A stretch of 64,000 nt of DNA from Portibacter lacus (GTDB lineage Bacteria; Bacteroidota; Bacteroidia; Chitinophagales; Saprospiraceae). Within the stretch, counting starts at the first letter, position 1, and every line of letters begins with the position of its first letter. The stretch is taken from the NCBI RefSeq assembly GCF_021533215.1, contig NZ_JAJNKA010000005.1, positions 186,001 to 250,000 on the forward strand. Reading direction: 5' to 3'. Both the position numbers and the translations under genes were made by a program. The notes below the pieces were generated by a model. The model was given only the letters and a program-made list of their open reading frames with translations, had not been told where the DNA came from and made no database searches. Below, piece after piece: positions 26,353 through 36,574 of this stretch.

Positions 26353-27623
26353 TGGGCATAAGAAGGTCAGATAACTTCTCTTTAAAGATCTTTATACTAG
26401 GTATGTTTTGTACATTCTTTGGAATGCTTTTATGGGTTTGGAACCTAAATACTATCAGATTAGGTTTAATCACAATAGGGCTTTTTCTTTACTTATTTGC
26501 TGGATTATGGGCTATCTTTTACGAACAGAAAGTAAAACAAATAACCTTCTTAGGCAAGGCTGCAGTACTATTTTATATTACCTTTTACTTCTATTGCTTA
26601 TTTATTAATTTATTTGCAGATGGCATACATGAGAAGTATTTTCCCAATTTATTATGGGATTCTGGCTTTTTCTTCCTCGGTATAGGTTGTCTTTCTTTTA
26701 TTGGATTACAAAAAAAAGATTTAAAGTTTCTCGTTGGCTTTTATGTTGTTTTTTTTATCATTGATCTTATAATTACTGGTAGATATTTAGACCCGACTAT
26801 AGCTTTCACCGCAACTGATCGAAGAGATGCATTTCGACAAATATCTGGCGCTCTAGGTCATGCTCATAAGGCTTATCAATTGCACGTGATACTTAGTTCT
26901 TTAGCATTGCTTATGTTTGCTTTGACTTTAGAATATATTAAGGAGAAAAAATGGATCATCTTTTCATCTTTAAGCGTAGTTGCATTGGTTTTTCTAGGGT
27001 TGTTTTACCAGAAAAGAAATGTCTTCATTGAGGTAGCTATATTTAGTTTTTTCTTGATCATATTACCAAGTTTGAAATTTACTAAATCCGGACGAAATTT
27101 TAAAATTATTGGCATTCTTGTCTTTGCTTCTTTGGTTGCCCTCTACTTGAATCAAGATATTTTTAGAAGTGGGGTAAATTTAGTGCTAGATCGATTTTCA
27201 AATAGCGGCAATTACCAAAGACAAGGAAATTATAGCAGTTATGAGAGGTTTGCAGAAACACAATTCTATTTAGATCAGTATCAAAGTTACTATTACCTCA
27301 TTGGCAGAGGACTTACCTCTTTCGTACCTGGTGCTGAAGGGGGTAACAATTTACATCTTGGTGTTGGAAATTTATTATTAAAGGGTGGTGTCCCCATGGT
27401 TTTATCAGTTCTCGGGCTACTAGTATTAAATATTCTCTATTCAATTAGAATGTTCTTCTTAAAAGGTATTAAAATAGGCTTATGGATTCAGTCTTTCTGT
27501 CTTCTATCTCTTTGTACTTATCTCGCATTGTGGGGATGGTTCCCTAATATAATTTACCTACCTATTTCATTATTTTTCTACGACATTCACAAATCATTTA
27601 AATTTAAGACATCACATGCTTAG
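26352..27623 (+). CDS. O-antigen polymerase / ligase-like membrane protein (Wzy-like)
   Basis: A 423-residue membrane protein with about 10-12 hydrophobic segments and a long periplasmic loop near residues 285-335 (ERFAETQFYLDQYQSYYYLIG), the usual layout of Wzy polymerases. GTG start in a one-base overlap with the KpsS-like gene. Only one such gene is seen beside two flippases. Identification rests on topology and position. Confidence 0.7.
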   Translation: MGIRRSDNFSLKIFILGMFCTFFGMLLWVWNLNTIRLGLITIGLFLYLFAGLWAIFYEQKVKQITFLGKAAVLFYITFYFYCLFINLFADGIHEKYFPNLLWDSGFFFLGIGCLSFIGLQKKDLKFLVGFYVVFFIIDLIITGRYLDPTIAFTATDRRDAFRQISGALGHAHKAYQLHVILSSLALLMFALTLEYIKEKKWIIFSSLSVVALVFLGLFYQKRNVFIEVAIFSFFLIILPSLKFTKSGRNFKIIGILVFASLVALYLNQDIFRSGVNLVLDRFSNSGNYQRQGNYSSYERFAETQFYLDQYQSYYYLIGRGLTSFVPGAEGGNNLHLGVGNLLLKGGVPMVLSVLGLLVLNILYSIRMFFLKGIKIGLWIQSFCLLSLCTYLALWGWFPNIIYLPISLFFYDIHKSFKFKTSHA

Positions 27624-28320
27624 CATTATTACACCTGTTTTAAACGGTGCAAAATTTATTGAAAAAAATATATCGAGCATACAATCTCTTGATATTCCAC
27701 ACGAGCATATTATTGTTGATGGTGGATCGGATGACGGTACTCTGGACATAGTAGATAAATTTCCACATCTAATTCTTTTAAAGCAAAAAGAAAAAAGTGG
27801 TATGTACGGTGCAATTCACGAAGGTATCTTAGAAACAAAAGGTGATTTCTTAAGCTATGTTAATGCAGATGACACAATTGAAAAAAATGGTTTTCAAGCC
27901 ATGTACAAGGAAATTACATCCTTAGGCAATGATCTAGTTTACTCGGATGCGGAATTTCATTTCATCGAAACAAACAAATACAAATACATAAAAGGACATC
28001 GGTTTGCCATTTTCTTCTTACGAAAAGGAATTATGCCTTTTGTCCAACCTTCATCTATTTATAGTAAAAATATATACAATAAGGTAGGAGGATTAAGATT
28101 TGACAAATTCAAACTTTTTGGTGACTTAGATTTGTTTCAGCGAATAACTCAGCATTCTAAAAAAGTTTCATATGTACCGCAAAAATCTGCTGTCTTCATG
28201 ATGAGAGAAGATTCATTAGCACATAAATTCAGAGATGCCGGAAAAAAAGAACTACAGTTTCTAAAGTATTATAAAGGAGATAAACTTTGGGTGAAAGCTC
28301 TTTTCAAATTAACAAGATGA
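27616..28320 (+). CDS. Glycosyltransferase family 2
   Basis: GT-A fold glycosyltransferase, 234 residues. It starts LSIITPVLNGAKFIEKNISS, with HIIVDGGSDDGTLDIV and the metal-binding region SYVNADDTIEKNGF (DxD-like ADD). The middle region FVQPSSIYSKNIYNKVGG and GDLDLFQRI is typical of GT2 enzymes in O-antigen loci. Overlaps the polymerase gene by eight bases and the next gene by four. Confidence 0.88.
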   Translation: MLSIITPVLNGAKFIEKNISSIQSLDIPHEHIIVDGGSDDGTLDIVDKFPHLILLKQKEKSGMYGAIHEGILETKGDFLSYVNADDTIEKNGFQAMYKEITSLGNDLVYSDAEFHFIETNKYKYIKGHRFAIFFLRKGIMPFVQPSSIYSKNIYNKVGGLRFDKFKLFGDLDLFQRITQHSKKVSYVPQKSAVFMMREDSLAHKFRDAGKKELQFLKYYKGDKLWVKALFKLTR

Positions 28321-29468
28321 ATAAAAAGACAATAATATTGCTAAATTTAGTTGCTATAAAAAAAGGTGGTGGTCAACAAGTTGCTGTAAGTTTTCTTAAT
28401 GTAATTCTAGAAAATAAAATAATAGATTTAAGTTTTTTCATTATTGCAACCAAAGGTACAATACTCGCAAAAAAACTTATCACACAAAATACTTATAAGT
28501 ATATTCTTATTGAGAACCATGTTTTCAAACGAGCAATATTCGATCTTTATTTAATCAGAAAAATAGTTAAAACATATAAGATCGATTTAATCTATTCCCT
28601 TTTCGGCCCTCCTATTTTTGCCCAAGACACAATTTCTGTTTCAGGCGTTGCAGTTTCCAATATTTTTTATCCAGAAATAAAATTTTGGCATGGAAATATT
28701 TTCTACTTGTTAAGAAAGTTAATCATCGATAAATATAGATTGGCAACATTCAAAAAAGCAAATGCTTTAATTTTTGAGAATAATGATATGAGGATTAGAG
28801 GGAAAGAGCTTCACGGGATGAGTGAATCCATCTTCATTCATCCTTCTATATCAATTCAAAAAAAAACGCCTTCCGCCGTGGTTATTGATCAGATAAAGCA
28901 CTTAGACAAAAAAAAATATACAGTCATAATGCTTACAGGAGTTCACCCAAATAAAAAAATAGAGGCCGTCATTCCAATTTTGAAACATTTGAAAGACTTG
29001 AATGAGCAAGGGATTGATTTTGCAATAAGTATTTCACCTAGTCATTCGTTTGCAATTAAATTAATGGAACAAGCAAAGAATTATAACCTTGAAAATAACA
29101 TTAAATTTCTGGGTGCTGTAAACCCAGAAGATGTAAGTACATTGTCAAAGAATATTGATGCCTATCTTCTTATAAGTCTTTTAGAAAGTTTTAGCAATAA
29201 TATAATAGAGGCTTGGAGTTACGAACGACCTCTACTAATTACAGATGCTGATTGGTCTAGAAGTATTTGTAACGATGCTGCCTTGTATGTGGATCGCGAA
29301 AATGAAAATGATATTGCTTTAAAAATTTTAAATTTATCTAAATCTAAATTTCAACAAAAGAAATTAATTGAAGCTGGTTGTGTTGAATTACAGAAGTATC
29401 CATCCCCTGAAGATAAAGTATGGCTTCAACTCGATTACCTAAAAAAGGTTTTAAAAAATAAAAAATAA
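28317..29468 (+). CDS. Glycosyltransferase family 4
   Basis: GT-B enzyme of 383 residues. The ATG at 28317 (ATGA overlap with the GT2 stop) is preferred over the in-frame GTG at 28287, because the latter adds ten residues read from the GT2 gene. N-terminal [20 protein letters not shown], donor side [14 protein letters not shown] and [21 protein letters not shown] with the GT4 Glu-rich pocket. Confidence 0.86.
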   Translation: MNKKTIILLNLVAIKKGGGQQVAVSFLNVILENKIIDLSFFIIATKGTILAKKLITQNTYKYILIENHVFKRAIFDLYLIRKIVKTYKIDLIYSLFGPPIFAQDTISVSGVAVSNIFYPEIKFWHGNIFYLLRKLIIDKYRLATFKKANALIFENNDMRIRGKELHGMSESIFIHPSISIQKKTPSAVVIDQIKHLDKKKYTVIMLTGVHPNKKIEAVIPILKHLKDLNEQGIDFAISISPSHSFAIKLMEQAKNYNLENNIKFLGAVNPEDVSTLSKNIDAYLLISLLESFSNNIIEAWSYERPLLITDADWSRSICNDAALYVDRENENDIALKILNLSKSKFQQKKLIEAGCVELQKYPSPEDKVWLQLDYLKKVLKNKK

Positions 29469-29469
29469 G

Positions 29470-29994
29470 TTGAAGGCGTATATTAAATACTCTTTAGTTT
29501 CCACCTATGAATTTATCTCGGGGTTTATTTTTGCTTTACCAAGACATCGACTCTTTGGCTTTATAAAGTCGAATTATTTACGACTACAAGGAGCAACTGT
29601 TGGTAAGGCTGTAGTGTTTTATCCTGGAATAAAGATTAATCCTGCTTTCAACATAGAAATAGGTGATCATGTAGATTTAGCGTGGGGTGTATTGATCACG
29701 ACAGGAGGAAAGGTTAAAATTGGAAATAGAACATTAGTGGGTTATAACACTCAAATATTCTCTGCAAATCATATCATCCCTTCAAAAAGAGGAAGAATAT
29801 TTGGCTCAGGACATATATTAAAACCTGTAGATATTGGCCAGGATGTCTGGATCGGAGCAGGTTCAATAATTCTACCAGGTGTTACTATCGGAGAAGGAGC
29901 TGTTATTGCTGGGGGAAGCGTTGTAACAAAAAATGTTGCTCCCTTTACAATTGTAGGTGGAAATCCTGCTAAACTTATAAAAGAACGAATTTAG
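29470..29994 (+). CDS. Hexapeptide-repeat O-acetyltransferase
   Basis: A 174-residue left-handed beta-helix acyltransferase: [32 protein letters not shown] with the catalytic His, then [17 protein letters not shown] and [14 protein letters not shown]. Likely O-acetylates the glycan. TTG start one base after the previous stop. Confidence 0.85.
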   Translation: MKAYIKYSLVSTYEFISGFIFALPRHRLFGFIKSNYLRLQGATVGKAVVFYPGIKINPAFNIEIGDHVDLAWGVLITTGGKVKIGNRTLVGYNTQIFSANHIIPSKRGRIFGSGHILKPVDIGQDVWIGAGSIILPGVTIGEGAVIAGGSVVTKNVAPFTIVGGNPAKLIKERI

Positions 29995-30015
29995 AATTTC
30001 TATCAAAAAAGCCAT

Positions 30016-31176
30016 ATGAGGAATCTGGTAATGTACTTGAGTTATATATTTCTTGTTTCTGCTTGTCATCCAAAGGTGTATCAAGTCTCTTCAGATACTT
30101 TTAAAAGTTATCTAGTAACTCCTCAGCAGTTTGGGGCAATAGGGGATGGTAAGAATGATGATGGAGGAGCTTTACAAAAAGCAGTTGATTTTTGTATTGT
30201 TAATAAAAAGAAACTCTACATCCCCACAGGCACGTATCGAACAACCAAATCATTGATAATTTCTGGAAAACTTGTTCTGGAGGGAGAGTCTAGGGATGGA
30301 TCTTATATTTGGTATGATCCAGCGGGTAAAGAGTCGTTGTGGATTATAGATGCTAATAGAGAAAGCGAAGGCCTAAATATATCTAATATAAAATTTGGTT
30401 TAAGAGGGTTTGGAGTAGGGAAAAATGATATTCACTGTTTCATTGTTAAAAACTCACGAATTGCTCGTTGGACATTTTCAAATCTCGAATTTTTTGGTTT
30501 TACTGGGTACGGTTTGTATCTAACGGGAAAAGACACCTATGGACAAAATTTAGCGTTCCGAGATTTAAGCTTTTATAGAATGGGTGGAATGATCGGACAA
30601 AACAATGACCGAGGAATAAATAACTGGTGGACTAATCTTGTCATATTCGAAAACATCCATCTAGATGCTTACAGTGGTCATAGTATTAACTTACAGTCTC
30701 CTCAACAATACATTTTTGATATGCGAGGTTGGCGTATGGTCAATATCACAAATCTTCTAATCGAAGGATCTATAAAACCCGGTGCAAATATTAAGGCGAG
30801 TGTTAGATTGGGCGGAGGTTATACTTCCAAAGGGTCTAACTACATAGGATTGGGTAATGTTATCATTCTAGGCTACTGGGAAGAATTTTCATCCAAAAAT
30901 AAACCAGCCTTTTCTTTTGAAATAAATGAAGGTGTTTCCTTCATAGAAATAAAAGATATCCAAGCTAGAAAATTTCAAATTAATGCAGATGCTCTTAGCT
31001 TAAATATTGATGGTATAAGACTGCATGGCTTAAACACGAAGGATCGTTTTGAAGTTAATGGAAATGCTAAAGTTGTGCTAAATAATGTTCTTAATTCGAT
31101 GGATGGAACCGTAAATCTAAGTCATCGAGGCAACAGTAATATTGAAATCCAATCTGTGATAAATAAGTTTAATTAA
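30016..31176 (+). CDS. Pectate-lyase-fold lipoprotein (right-handed beta-helix)
   Basis: A 386-residue protein with a short signal and lipobox ending at Cys17 (SYIFLVSAC), so it is a predicted lipoprotein. The mature part begins TPQQFGAIGDGKNDDGGALQKAV, the N-terminal signature of the pectate-lyase_3/GH28-like beta-helix family, and continues with beta-helix coils (GLNISNIKFGLRG, WTFSNLEFFGFTGYGLYL). It could cut, epimerise or bind the exported glycan. Active-site acids cannot be assigned by eye. It is the last gene before a 174-base gap. Confidence 0.7.
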   Translation: MRNLVMYLSYIFLVSACHPKVYQVSSDTFKSYLVTPQQFGAIGDGKNDDGGALQKAVDFCIVNKKKLYIPTGTYRTTKSLIISGKLVLEGESRDGSYIWYDPAGKESLWIIDANRESEGLNISNIKFGLRGFGVGKNDIHCFIVKNSRIARWTFSNLEFFGFTGYGLYLTGKDTYGQNLAFRDLSFYRMGGMIGQNNDRGINNWWTNLVIFENIHLDAYSGHSINLQSPQQYIFDMRGWRMVNITNLLIEGSIKPGANIKASVRLGGGYTSKGSNYIGLGNVIILGYWEEFSSKNKPAFSFEINEGVSFIEIKDIQARKFQINADALSLNIDGIRLHGLNTKDRFEVNGNAKVVLNNVLNSMDGTVNLSHRGNSNIEIQSVINKFN

Positions 31177-31350
31177 AAATAGATTAAAAAAACTCCTACT
31201 CTAATAGGGAAAGTACAAAATAGTGCCTACATATCAACTTTATCTAACAAAGAGCGGTTATATTTTGAAATATATATCTGACTTTTAATTTCTAATCTTA
31301 TACAAGATGTGGACTGGTATTGGTCTATTCTTAGCAAAAAGAATTAATTA
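31177..31350 (+). promoter_or_regulatory. 174-base AT-rich gap, possible internal promoter region
   Basis: One of the larger non-repetitive gaps in the plus-strand locus. It contains a perfect inverted repeat TATATTT-TG-AAATATA at 31259-31274, and the left arm runs into TATATTTTG, one base off the Bacteroidota -7 consensus TAnnTTTG. No matching -33 TTG is evident. A new transcript for the bi-domain oxidoreductase/heparinase pair may start here; weak evidence. Confidence 0.3.
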
Positions 31351-33456
31351 ATGAAACAAATAATCCAATCCTTTAAATCCGGAGATACCATCCTCGAGGA
31401 AGTTCCTGCACCACAAGTATCTCCTGGACAGCTTCTCATAAAAACAACACGTTCCCTTGTTTCGCTTGGAACCGAAAGAATGCTGGTGGAATTTGGTAAA
31501 GCTAACCTTATTCAAAAAGCGAGAAAGCAACCTGATAAGGTAAAAATGGTGCTGGATAAAATCAAGGCGGATGGCTTAATGCCAACCCTTGAAACTGTAT
31601 TTAATAAATTAGGACAACCTCTACCTCTTGGATATTGTAATGTTGGTACAGTCATCGGAATCGGAGAGGAAGTGACTGGATTTTCTATTGGAGATCGAGT
31701 TGCGAGTAATGGACCACATGCAGAATTTGTATCTATCCCGCAAAATTTATGTGCTATAATTCCCGACCAAGTGACTGATGACGAAGCTGCATTTACTGTA
31801 ATTGGTTCAATTGGCCTACAAGGCATCCGACTTCTTAAACCTACCTTCGGTGAAACTATTGTCGTTACTGGTCTTGGACTTATTGGTTTAATAACTGCTC
31901 AACTACTAAAAGCAAATGGTTGCAATGTTATAGGACTTGATGTGGATGACTCAAAACTAAAACTTGCAGAGTCATTCGGTATCAAAACTTTTAATCCACT
32001 TAAAGCAGACCCCATTAAAGCAGTCATGTCGCTTACAAATGGCATCGGAGCAGATGGTGTTATTATATCCGCTTCTTCAAAATCCGATGACATTATTTCA
32101 CAAGCTGCTCAAATGTCTAGAAAAAGAGGTCGAATTATCCTTGTCGGTGTAATCGGTCTTAACTTAAGTCGTGCAGAGTTCTATGAAAAAGAGTTAACCT
32201 TTCAAGTTTCGTGTTCATATGGTCCAGGACGATATGATGACGACTACGAACAAAAGGGCAAAGACTATCCCCTTCCATTCGTAAGGTGGACAGAAAAAAG
32301 AAATTTTGAAGCGCTACTGAATGCAATTGCTTCAAAAAATATTATTGTAGACGCCTTAATAACAGAAAAAATTCCGCTTGATAATTACTTAGAAATATAT
32401 GGTCAAATAGGCAAATCTAATAGTGTTGCTAGCCTTTTAATCTTTAGCGAATCTAGTACTCCTACTTCTAAAGTGCAGGTTACAAAAAAAGAAAAGGAAA
32501 GAAAAGAAAAGGCTCTAGCTATCGTCGGTGCTGGCAATTTCACAAAGATGACTATGCTGCCTGTGCTTAAAAATGCGGATATAAAATATATTGTTAGTAA
32601 AGGAGGGCTTTCAGCTAAATCACTTGCAGATAAGTATAAAATAGAATTTAGCTCTTCTGATTACAATGATCTTCTATTAGATAAAGAAGTGTCTACTATC
32701 ATTATAACCACAAGACATAACCTGCATGCAGACATGGCTATTAAAGCTATAGAATCAGGTAAAAACGTTTTTGTTGAAAAACCCCTTGCATTAAATCAAA
32801 ATGAATTAAATCAGATTATCGAGGCCAAAGAAAAATTTGGAGTGAATGTAACTGTTGGGTTTAACCGAAGATTTTCTCCTCACGTTGAAAAAATTAAGCA
32901 ATTTACGCCAACCTCTGCTCGTAAAAACATGATTGCGACCATGAATGCTGGTTTTATTCCAGAAAATGTATGGATTCATGACCTAAAGGTTGGAGGCGGA
33001 AGGATTATAGGAGAAGCATGTCATTTCATTGATTTATTGGCTTTTATTTCTGGTTCAGAAGTATCCTCTATTTGTATGAATGCTCTAGGAACAAATCCAG
33101 AAACAACAACCGATAATGCAAGTATTCTACTGAAATTTAAAAATGGAGACACTGGTGTAATAAATTACTTTTCGAATGGAAGCAAGGCCTATTCAAAAGA
33201 GCGTCTAGAAGTATATTTTGACGAGAAAACAATCATAATGGATAACTATAGAGTTACTAGAGCTTATGGCATTAAAGGTTTTTCTAAGTTCAAAAGTAAA
33301 CTGGATAAAGGGCACAAGAAACAATTTGAATTACTAAGTAAAAATCCAAACTTGGAAGGTGAGCTGCTTATTCCATTTGAAGATATTGTTAACACAACCA
33401 AGGCTAGCTTTGCAGCAATCGAAAGCCTGAAAAATAACGCCTGGGTTTCCGTTTGA
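31351..33456 (+). CDS. Bi-domain oxidoreductase: zinc-type alcohol dehydrogenase + Gfo/Idh/MocA
   Basis: A 701-residue fusion. Residues 1 to about 370 are a medium-chain dehydrogenase (PLGYCNVGTVIGIGEEVTGF; cofactor motif VVTGLGLIGLITAQLLKANG). Residues about 388-701 are a Gfo/Idh/MocA dehydrogenase (ALAIVGAGNFTKMTMLPVL; NVFVEKPLALNQNELNQI with the catalytic EKP). This architecture is recurrent in exopolysaccharide loci, next to heparinase II/III-type proteins as here, where the next gene overlaps by four bases. Substrate unknown; a redox change on a nucleotide sugar or a glycan end is plausible. Confidence 0.88.
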   Translation: MKQIIQSFKSGDTILEEVPAPQVSPGQLLIKTTRSLVSLGTERMLVEFGKANLIQKARKQPDKVKMVLDKIKADGLMPTLETVFNKLGQPLPLGYCNVGTVIGIGEEVTGFSIGDRVASNGPHAEFVSIPQNLCAIIPDQVTDDEAAFTVIGSIGLQGIRLLKPTFGETIVVTGLGLIGLITAQLLKANGCNVIGLDVDDSKLKLAESFGIKTFNPLKADPIKAVMSLTNGIGADGVIISASSKSDDIISQAAQMSRKRGRIILVGVIGLNLSRAEFYEKELTFQVSCSYGPGRYDDDYEQKGKDYPLPFVRWTEKRNFEALLNAIASKNIIVDALITEKIPLDNYLEIYGQIGKSNSVASLLIFSESSTPTSKVQVTKKEKERKEKALAIVGAGNFTKMTMLPVLKNADIKYIVSKGGLSAKSLADKYKIEFSSSDYNDLLLDKEVSTIIITTRHNLHADMAIKAIESGKNVFVEKPLALNQNELNQIIEAKEKFGVNVTVGFNRRFSPHVEKIKQFTPTSARKNMIATMNAGFIPENVWIHDLKVGGGRIIGEACHFIDLLAFISGSEVSSICMNALGTNPETTTDNASILLKFKNGDTGVINYFSNGSKAYSKERLEVYFDEKTIIMDNYRVTRAYGIKGFSKFKSKLDKGHKKQFELLSKNPNLEGELLIPFEDIVNTTKASFAAIESLKNNAWVSV

Positions 33457-35336
33457 ACGTAAAGAATCTTATTCAAGTTTTTAAAAATCAAGGACCTAAA
33501 TACTTTATTTATAGGTCAATGTATGAGCTAAAGAGAAAATCTGGTCTACTTAAAACAAAGTTTCCAGTTATTCCTAAGGTCGAATCTTACCTCTCCTTAA
33601 ATGAATGGAAGAGACTAAATATTCCTTTCTTCTTTCAATCTAGAGATACACTGACTTTCCCAAAAAATCTGAATGGAAAATTAGAACGTGCATATAATAA
33701 TCTCCTTTCAGGAAAGATAGCATTTTTTAATAATGCCTGGAATGAAGTAAAGGCATGGAACACAAACCCTGATACTGGCTTCGTTTATGACACCACAAAA
33801 CATTGGACAGAAGTAGAAGATATTTCATCAGAAGCTGGAGATATTAAATACGTCTGGGAAAAATCTAGGTTTTCATTCCTAAATACCATTATCCGTTATG
33901 ACTATCATTTTGATCACGATTCATCAGATTTTGTTTTTTCAAAAATTAAAGATTGGATACAAAACAATCCTATTAACCAAGGACCAAACTACAAGTGTAG
34001 TCAAGAAATTTCTCTGAGATGCCTCAATTGGGCGTTTGTACTGCATTTTTACAAAAACAGTGCAGTACTTACTGAAGAGTTGTGGCAAGAAATTATGCAT
34101 TCGATTGACTATCAAATGCGGCATGTCTATGAAAATATAAATTTCTCCAGGATCTGCGTTCGTAACAATCATGCTATAAGCGAAACTTCTACTTTATACA
34201 TGATCAGTCTTCTTTTTCCATTTCTAGATCCAGAAAGAAAATGGAGAAACCATGGTCTGAAATGGCTTGAACAAGAAGTTGCATACCAGATCTATGAGGA
34301 TGGAACCTTCCTGCAATTTTCTCACAATTATCATCGGGTATTGATTCAATTACTCACTTGGATCATAACGCTGTCTAAATTGCATAATGTCACATTGTCA
34401 GATACCACAGTTAAGCGTGCCCAAAAAACATTGGATTATCTTCATACTTGTTGTATTGGTGCAGAAGGTGAACTTCCAAATTATGGCTCAAATGATGGTG
34501 CTCTGTTCTTTAATTTGAATGATCGAGCTTATACTGATTTCAGACCTCAAATTAATGCTTTGAACGCTGTCTTAAATAAAAAACATATTTATCGGGAAAG
34601 TGAATTACAAGAAGATGCATCTTGGTTCGGGTGTGCAAGCCTTCCATTAGAAAATAAAAGTTCTTCTAAAGAAACAAATTCATTTAATCAAGGTGGTATT
34701 TACACTATAAAAGATGAGCTAAGTTTTACTTTTTTTAAATGCGCTAAATATAGGGATCGGCCTGCTCATGCAGATAATATGCATCTCGATATCTGGGTAA
34801 AAGGTAAAAACTACTTTCGAGACAGTGGTACTTACAAGTACAATACAGAAAGTAAGTGGATTGATTATTTTACAGGAAGTATAGGTCATAATACCATTAC
34901 GGTTGATGGATTAAGCCAGATGCAAAAAGGAGACCGTTTTATCTGGTACAACTGGACGAAAAACGCTGAAGCCGAAATTACAGAATTAGATAATTCTGTA
35001 ATGATCAATTCTAAAGCAGTAATGTTTCAAGAAATATCAAAAGGAATTACACATACAAGAAAAGTCAGAAAGCAAAAGTCAGCATTTAAATGGGAGGTGA
35101 CTGATGATGTTTTAAATCTTATGGGGGATCATAGTATTAAACAGTACTGGCATCCTAATCCAGAATTATTAGATGAAATTAAAATCACTGCAGTTGATGA
35201 ATATGGCATTTCACTAAAATTAATTCAAGATAAAGGACAATGGTCTTCTTACTATGGGACGAAAGAAGAAGTTCCATTATGGTTTTTCGAAACAAAGACT
35301 AGAAAGATTCAAACTACAATTATTATTCAATTATGA
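33453..35336 (+). CDS. Heparinase II/III-family polysaccharide lyase-like protein
   Basis: A 627-residue protein with an N-terminal alpha-helical toroid (about residues 60-370; CSQEISLRCLNWAFVL, NNHAISETSTLYM) and a C-terminal beta-sandwich lyase domain (RDRPAHADNMHLDIWVKGKN, FRDSGTYKYNTESKW). Arg-Pro-Ala-His-Ala-Asp and the YKYN segment are the usual catalytic region. There is no evident signal peptide (N-terminus NVKNLIQVFKNQGPKYF), unusual for a lyase acting on extracellular glycan. It may be cytoplasmic, or act on lipid-linked precursors. TTG start overlaps the preceding stop. Confidence 0.85.
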   Translation: MNVKNLIQVFKNQGPKYFIYRSMYELKRKSGLLKTKFPVIPKVESYLSLNEWKRLNIPFFFQSRDTLTFPKNLNGKLERAYNNLLSGKIAFFNNAWNEVKAWNTNPDTGFVYDTTKHWTEVEDISSEAGDIKYVWEKSRFSFLNTIIRYDYHFDHDSSDFVFSKIKDWIQNNPINQGPNYKCSQEISLRCLNWAFVLHFYKNSAVLTEELWQEIMHSIDYQMRHVYENINFSRICVRNNHAISETSTLYMISLLFPFLDPERKWRNHGLKWLEQEVAYQIYEDGTFLQFSHNYHRVLIQLLTWIITLSKLHNVTLSDTTVKRAQKTLDYLHTCCIGAEGELPNYGSNDGALFFNLNDRAYTDFRPQINALNAVLNKKHIYRESELQEDASWFGCASLPLENKSSSKETNSFNQGGIYTIKDELSFTFFKCAKYRDRPAHADNMHLDIWVKGKNYFRDSGTYKYNTESKWIDYFTGSIGHNTITVDGLSQMQKGDRFIWYNWTKNAEAEITELDNSVMINSKAVMFQEISKGITHTRKVRKQKSAFKWEVTDDVLNLMGDHSIKQYWHPNPELLDEIKITAVDEYGISLKLIQDKGQWSSYYGTKEEVPLWFFETKTRKIQTTIIIQL

Positions 35337-36574
35337 ACATTCTTTTAATTCATCAATACTTTCTAGAAGAAAACGATGGTGGTGGTTCTCGCTTTAATGA
35401 AATGACAAAACAATGGTCAAAAAATGGGCACCATGTTACGGTATTAGCCGGAATGATGCATGCTAATGGAAGTGAAAAACGTCCAGAATATAAAGGAAAA
35501 TTATTCTTTAATAAGCAACATGAAAAAGTCTCTGTAATAAGATGTCATGTATCTGAATCCTATAATAAAGGTTTTGTGGGAAGACTCTGGGGATATTTTT
35601 CTTTTGTTTTTTCTAGTATTTGGGCAGGCTTGTTTAAAGCCAAAGGTAAATATGATGTAATATTGGTTACTTCTCCACCTCTTTTTGTTGGAATAACTGC
35701 TTATATCATTTCACTTTTTAAAAGACTGCCATTTATTTTTGAAGTTAGAGACCTTTGGCCTGAATCAGCCATAGATACCGGTGTATTAACAAATAAGTTC
35801 CTAATCAAGTTTTCACTGTGGTTTGAAAAGTTCATATATAAAAAATCACGATTGATTAATGTTCTAACTCCAGCATTTAGAGAAACTTTAAAAGATAAAA
35901 AAAAGGTGCCTCCTGAAAAGATTATTTTTGTTCCAAACGCAGCTGATTTCTCACTTGCAGAAAAAATTAGTGAAAGTGATTTTGATCCGGAGAATTTTAG
36001 AAAAGAACTAGGCTGGCAGGATAAATTTGTCATAACCTATGTAGGAGCTCACGGTGTTGCGAATCACTTAAGTCAAGTTATTGATACTGCTAAAATAATT
36101 AAGGATACCCAACCCAATGTTCTATTTGTGCTAATAGGCGATGGAATGCAAAAAAAAGAATTAATAAGTAGAGCTAAAGAAGAGAACTGTTCCAACATTC
36201 TATTTTTAGACTCCGTACAAAAATCTGAAGTTTTTAAATATATACTAGCTTCTGATTATGGGGCATCCATTTTGAAAAAAGTTGATACATTTAAGACCAT
36301 TTATAGTAATAAAACTTTTGACTACATGTCTTGTAAAAAACCAGTTTTTTTAGCCATAGATGGTGTATCAAAAGAATTAATAGAATCAGCAGAGTGTGGT
36401 GTGTATGTTGAACCTGAAAACCCACAAGATTGGGCAATAAAAATAGCAGAAATTCAAAAATTGGATAATATACAACTGGGCTTAAATGGTTTTCTATATG
36501 CTAAGAAACATTTTGATCGTGAAAAACTTGCTGACAAATATATTGAAGATATTGAAAGAGCCATAGATGAATAA
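35333..36574 (+). CDS. Glycosyltransferase family 4 (WbuB-like)
   Basis: GT-B enzyme of 413 residues: ILLIHQYFLEENDGGGSRFNEMT at the start of the acceptor domain, FIFEVRDLWPESAIDTGV (the WbuB-type acceptor motif), then VITYVGAHGVANHLSQVID and DYMSCKKPVFLAIDG on the donor side. WbuB transfers L-FucNAc in E. coli O26; here the sugar is unknown. It is followed at once by the bacillosamine-type cassette. Confidence 0.85.
   Translation: MNILLIHQYFLEENDGGGSRFNEMTKQWSKNGHHVTVLAGMMHANGSEKRPEYKGKLFFNKQHEKVSVIRCHVSESYNKGFVGRLWGYFSFVFSSIWAGLFKAKGKYDVILVTSPPLFVGITAYIISLFKRLPFIFEVRDLWPESAIDTGVLTNKFLIKFSLWFEKFIYKKSRLINVLTPAFRETLKDKKKVPPEKIIFVPNAADFSLAEKISESDFDPENFRKELGWQDKFVITYVGAHGVANHLSQVIDTAKIIKDTQPNVLFVLIGDGMQKKELISRAKEENCSNILFLDSVQKSEVFKYILASDYGASILKKVDTFKTIYSNKTFDYMSCKKPVFLAIDGVSKELIESAECGVYVEPENPQDWAIKIAEIQKLDNIQLGLNGFLYAKKHFDREKLADKYIEDIERAIDE

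Noticed and set aside
31177-31350. Riboswitch or small RNA in the gap before the bi-domain oxidoreductase
   Set aside because: Only a short AT palindrome is visible; no conserved riboswitch core could be recognised.
35701-36033. 110-residue minus-strand ORF
   Set aside because: Antisense shadow of the GT4 gene at 35333-36574.
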